Below, piece by piece: positions 63,005-64,000 of a stretch of DNA of 64,000 nt. Position numbers and translations under genes: made by a program. The number at the start of each line of letters is the position of its first letter. Position 1 is the stretch's first letter. Origin of the DNA: Sphingopyxis macrogoltabida (lineage in GTDB: Bacteria; Pseudomonadota; Alphaproteobacteria; Sphingomonadales; Sphingomonadaceae). Location of the stretch: contig NZ_CP012700.1 in assembly GCF_001307295.1 (NCBI RefSeq), positions 2,793,001 to 2,857,000 of the forward strand, given 5' to 3'. The notes under the pieces are model-generated. The model was not told the DNA's origin and made no database searches. It saw only the letters and a list, made by a program, of their open reading frames with translations.

Positions 63005-63182
63005 TGGGGGTATCGCTCCTTTTCGGCACCCCCCGAAAGTACCCCCAAAATACCCCCACTCCAAATCCGGCTGCAAGCGCATGCAAGCGAACGCAAGCGG
63101 ACGCGAATCAGCTACACCGCTTTGATTTCATTATTTTTTTCGGATTTATACGGAAGAATGCGAACCCATGAGGATTCGAGAA
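63005..63182. other. Island border region between integrase and tRNA (attachment side)
   Basis: 178 bp with no gene. It contains the integrase ribosome site (aaggag, minus strand), the direct repeats aagcgcatgcaagcgaacgc-like (63075-63106: gcaagcg, gcaagcg, gcaagcgg) that could be arm-type integrase sites, and the border to the tRNA 3' end, the expected attachment core. No second copy of the tRNA 3' end was found in the window. Confidence 0.5.
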
Positions 63183-63259
63183 TGGTAGCGGAGGAGGGAC
63201 TCGAACCCCCGACACGCGGATTATGATTCCGCTGCTCTAACCGGCTGAGCTACTCCGCC
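63183..63259 (-). tRNA. tRNA-Met (CAU anticodon)
   Basis: 77 bases including an encoded CCA. Acceptor ggcggag/ctccgct (with G-T at the first pair), D-arm gctc...gagc, anticodon stem gcgga/tccgc around loop atcataa with anticodon CAT, T-arm ggggg-ttcgagt-ccctc. Elongator Met is most likely; a lysidine-modified tRNA-Ile with CAU cannot be excluded by eye. The 3' end faces the integrase, the usual integration target. Confidence 0.93.
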
Positions 63260-63320
63260 CCGAAGGGTCGCCGCATCGGGCGAGCCGCGCCTATAGGCAT
63301 CGCGATTGCGGCGGTCAATA

Positions 63321-63830
63321 TCATGTACGCGGTCCGCGGAAATTAGCCGCGAAGGCGGTCTCCCACGGGCCGCCGCGATAATGGTGCGCGGCTAGTCCGG
63401 TGATCGCCAGCGGCCGGGGACGGAAATCTTCGGCAAGGCGGGCGAGCAGCGCCTTGGCCTCGCTGGCCGTCACCTTGTTCTGGACGGTGATATGGAGACG
63501 CGGCGTTCCCCGATCCTGCGCGGTCAGCGCGCCGAAGAAGTGATCGGCGATGCGGTCGCGGATCGCCAGCAGGGCGGCACTGTCGATACGGAAGGCCACA
63601 CCGCCACCCAGCGAATAGACTTCGCGCAGCGCCGCAGCCGGAGGCGGCGTGTCGGCGGCGATGGCGCGGATCAGCCGCGTCAGTTCGTCGAGGCACGACG
63701 GCGGCAGTTGGTGGAAGAGCGTGATGTGCGCCGCGAGATGGTTACGTTCCGGGGGAAAATGGGCGGCGCGCAGCGCGTCGAAATAATGCTGGTCCGCCGC
63801 ACCCATCGTCGCAGTCACGATGATGGGCAC
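63321..63830 (-). CDS. 2H phosphoesterase (2'-5' RNA ligase/LigT family)
   Basis: 169 residues. Two HxTx motifs define the active site: AAHITLFHQLP (about residue 34) and LHITVQNKV (about residue 131). The family cleaves or ligates 2'-5' linkages or cyclic phosphates. The start at GTG 63830 gives MPIIVTATMG; an internal ATG (MGAADQHYF) is an alternative. It lies outside the island on the chromosomal side of the tRNA. Confidence 0.82.
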   Translation of the reverse strand: MPIIVTATMGAADQHYFDALRAAHFPPERNHLAAHITLFHQLPPSCLDELTRLIRAIAADTPPPAAALREVYSLGGGVAFRIDSAALLAIRDRIADHFFGALTAQDRGTPRLHITVQNKVTASEAKALLARLAEDFRPRPLAITGLAAHHYRGGPWETAFAANFRGPRT

Positions 63831-63871
63831 GGCGCCAGCGGCCGGGACGGGAGGGGGGATGTCCGGGCCGG

Positions 63872-64000
63872 CTATTGCGCGCCTCTACGGAAAGTCCGCG
63901 CGGGGTCGCTCAAGCAGGGATTGACACCGGGGTCAAATCGAGCGTGCCAGTCATAGTGATCGATTGCACCGATCAAAGCCCGCTCCAGAATGCCGAGAGC
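63872..64000 (-). CDS. C-terminal end of an unidentified gene (cut by window edge)
   Basis: An open frame of 42 codons reaching the window edge and ending at a TAG at 63872; its last residues are RFDPGVNPCLSDPARTFRRG. It is 41 bases upstream of the 2H phosphoesterase gene, same direction. Too short to identify, and could be chance. Confidence 0.3.
   Translation of the reverse strand, partial: ALGILERALIGAIDHYDWHARFDPGVNPCLSDPARTFRRGAQ

Noticed and set aside
63492..63956. A 154-residue plus-strand frame opposite the 2H phosphoesterase
   Set aside because: Antisense shadow of a gene with clear HxTx motifs; no ribosome site.

Overview
The window looks like an accessory region of a sphingomonad, most likely Sphingopyxis. 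It carries the genes of the polyethylene glycol (PEG) catabolic peg operon, known from Sphingopyxis macrogoltabida and S. terrae, set in a higher-GC island of plasmid/ICE-type genes. The island abuts a tRNA-Met(CAU) gene near the right edge. The GMC dehydrogenase is 535 aa and places His467 and Asn511 exactly where I recall the PEG dehydrogenase active site.

Layout. 1-4.05 kb: an IS1380 end, the C-terminal remnant of an MmeI-type modification enzyme, and an IS6-family element that carries an IS256-family element inserted within it. 4.05-12.86 kb (+): pegB (5'-truncated by IS6), pegC, pegD, pegA, pegE. 12.99-22.14 kb (-): a second, diverged set, alpha-hydroxy-acid oxidase, pegB2 (interrupted by IS1380 inside its signal peptide), pegC2, pegD2; no second pegA is present. 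22.6-24.6 kb: a DUF5131 (Gp37/Gp68) three-Cys protein coupled to tcmP. 24.7-30.4 kb (-): MobF relaxase, coupling protein and a small relaxosome protein. 30.6-34.1 kb: a rearranged second copy of peg and DUF5131 segments (hybrid pegE, chimeric pegD, truncated DUF5131), ended by an IS21 element. 36.6-60.3 kb: island backbone (integrase, ssb, DUF2493, RES-Xre toxin-antitoxin, ArdC, ParB, strawberry-notch-like helicase/methylase, toprim protein, lytic transglycosylase). The helicase gene is split in three by two different recombinase-in-trio (RIT) elements, six tyrosine recombinases in all. 60.3-63.0 kb: a tRNA-proximal integrase interrupted by a second IS256 copy. 63.2-64 kb: tRNA-Met and flanking chromosomal genes.

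How it works together. PegB imports PEG across the outer membrane and PegD across the inner membrane. PegA and PegC oxidise the terminal alcohol to aldehyde and then acid, and PegE makes the CoA thioester. The alpha-hydroxy-acid oxidase next to pegB2 could act on C2 products; that is inference. Both pegB copies are broken by insertion sequences (ISs), no pegR is visible, and the tRNA-proximal integrase is broken. The locus therefore looks recently and heavily rearranged: long direct repeats flank the transfer module, two IS copies with perfect target duplications are recent, and one IS21 lacks a target duplication.
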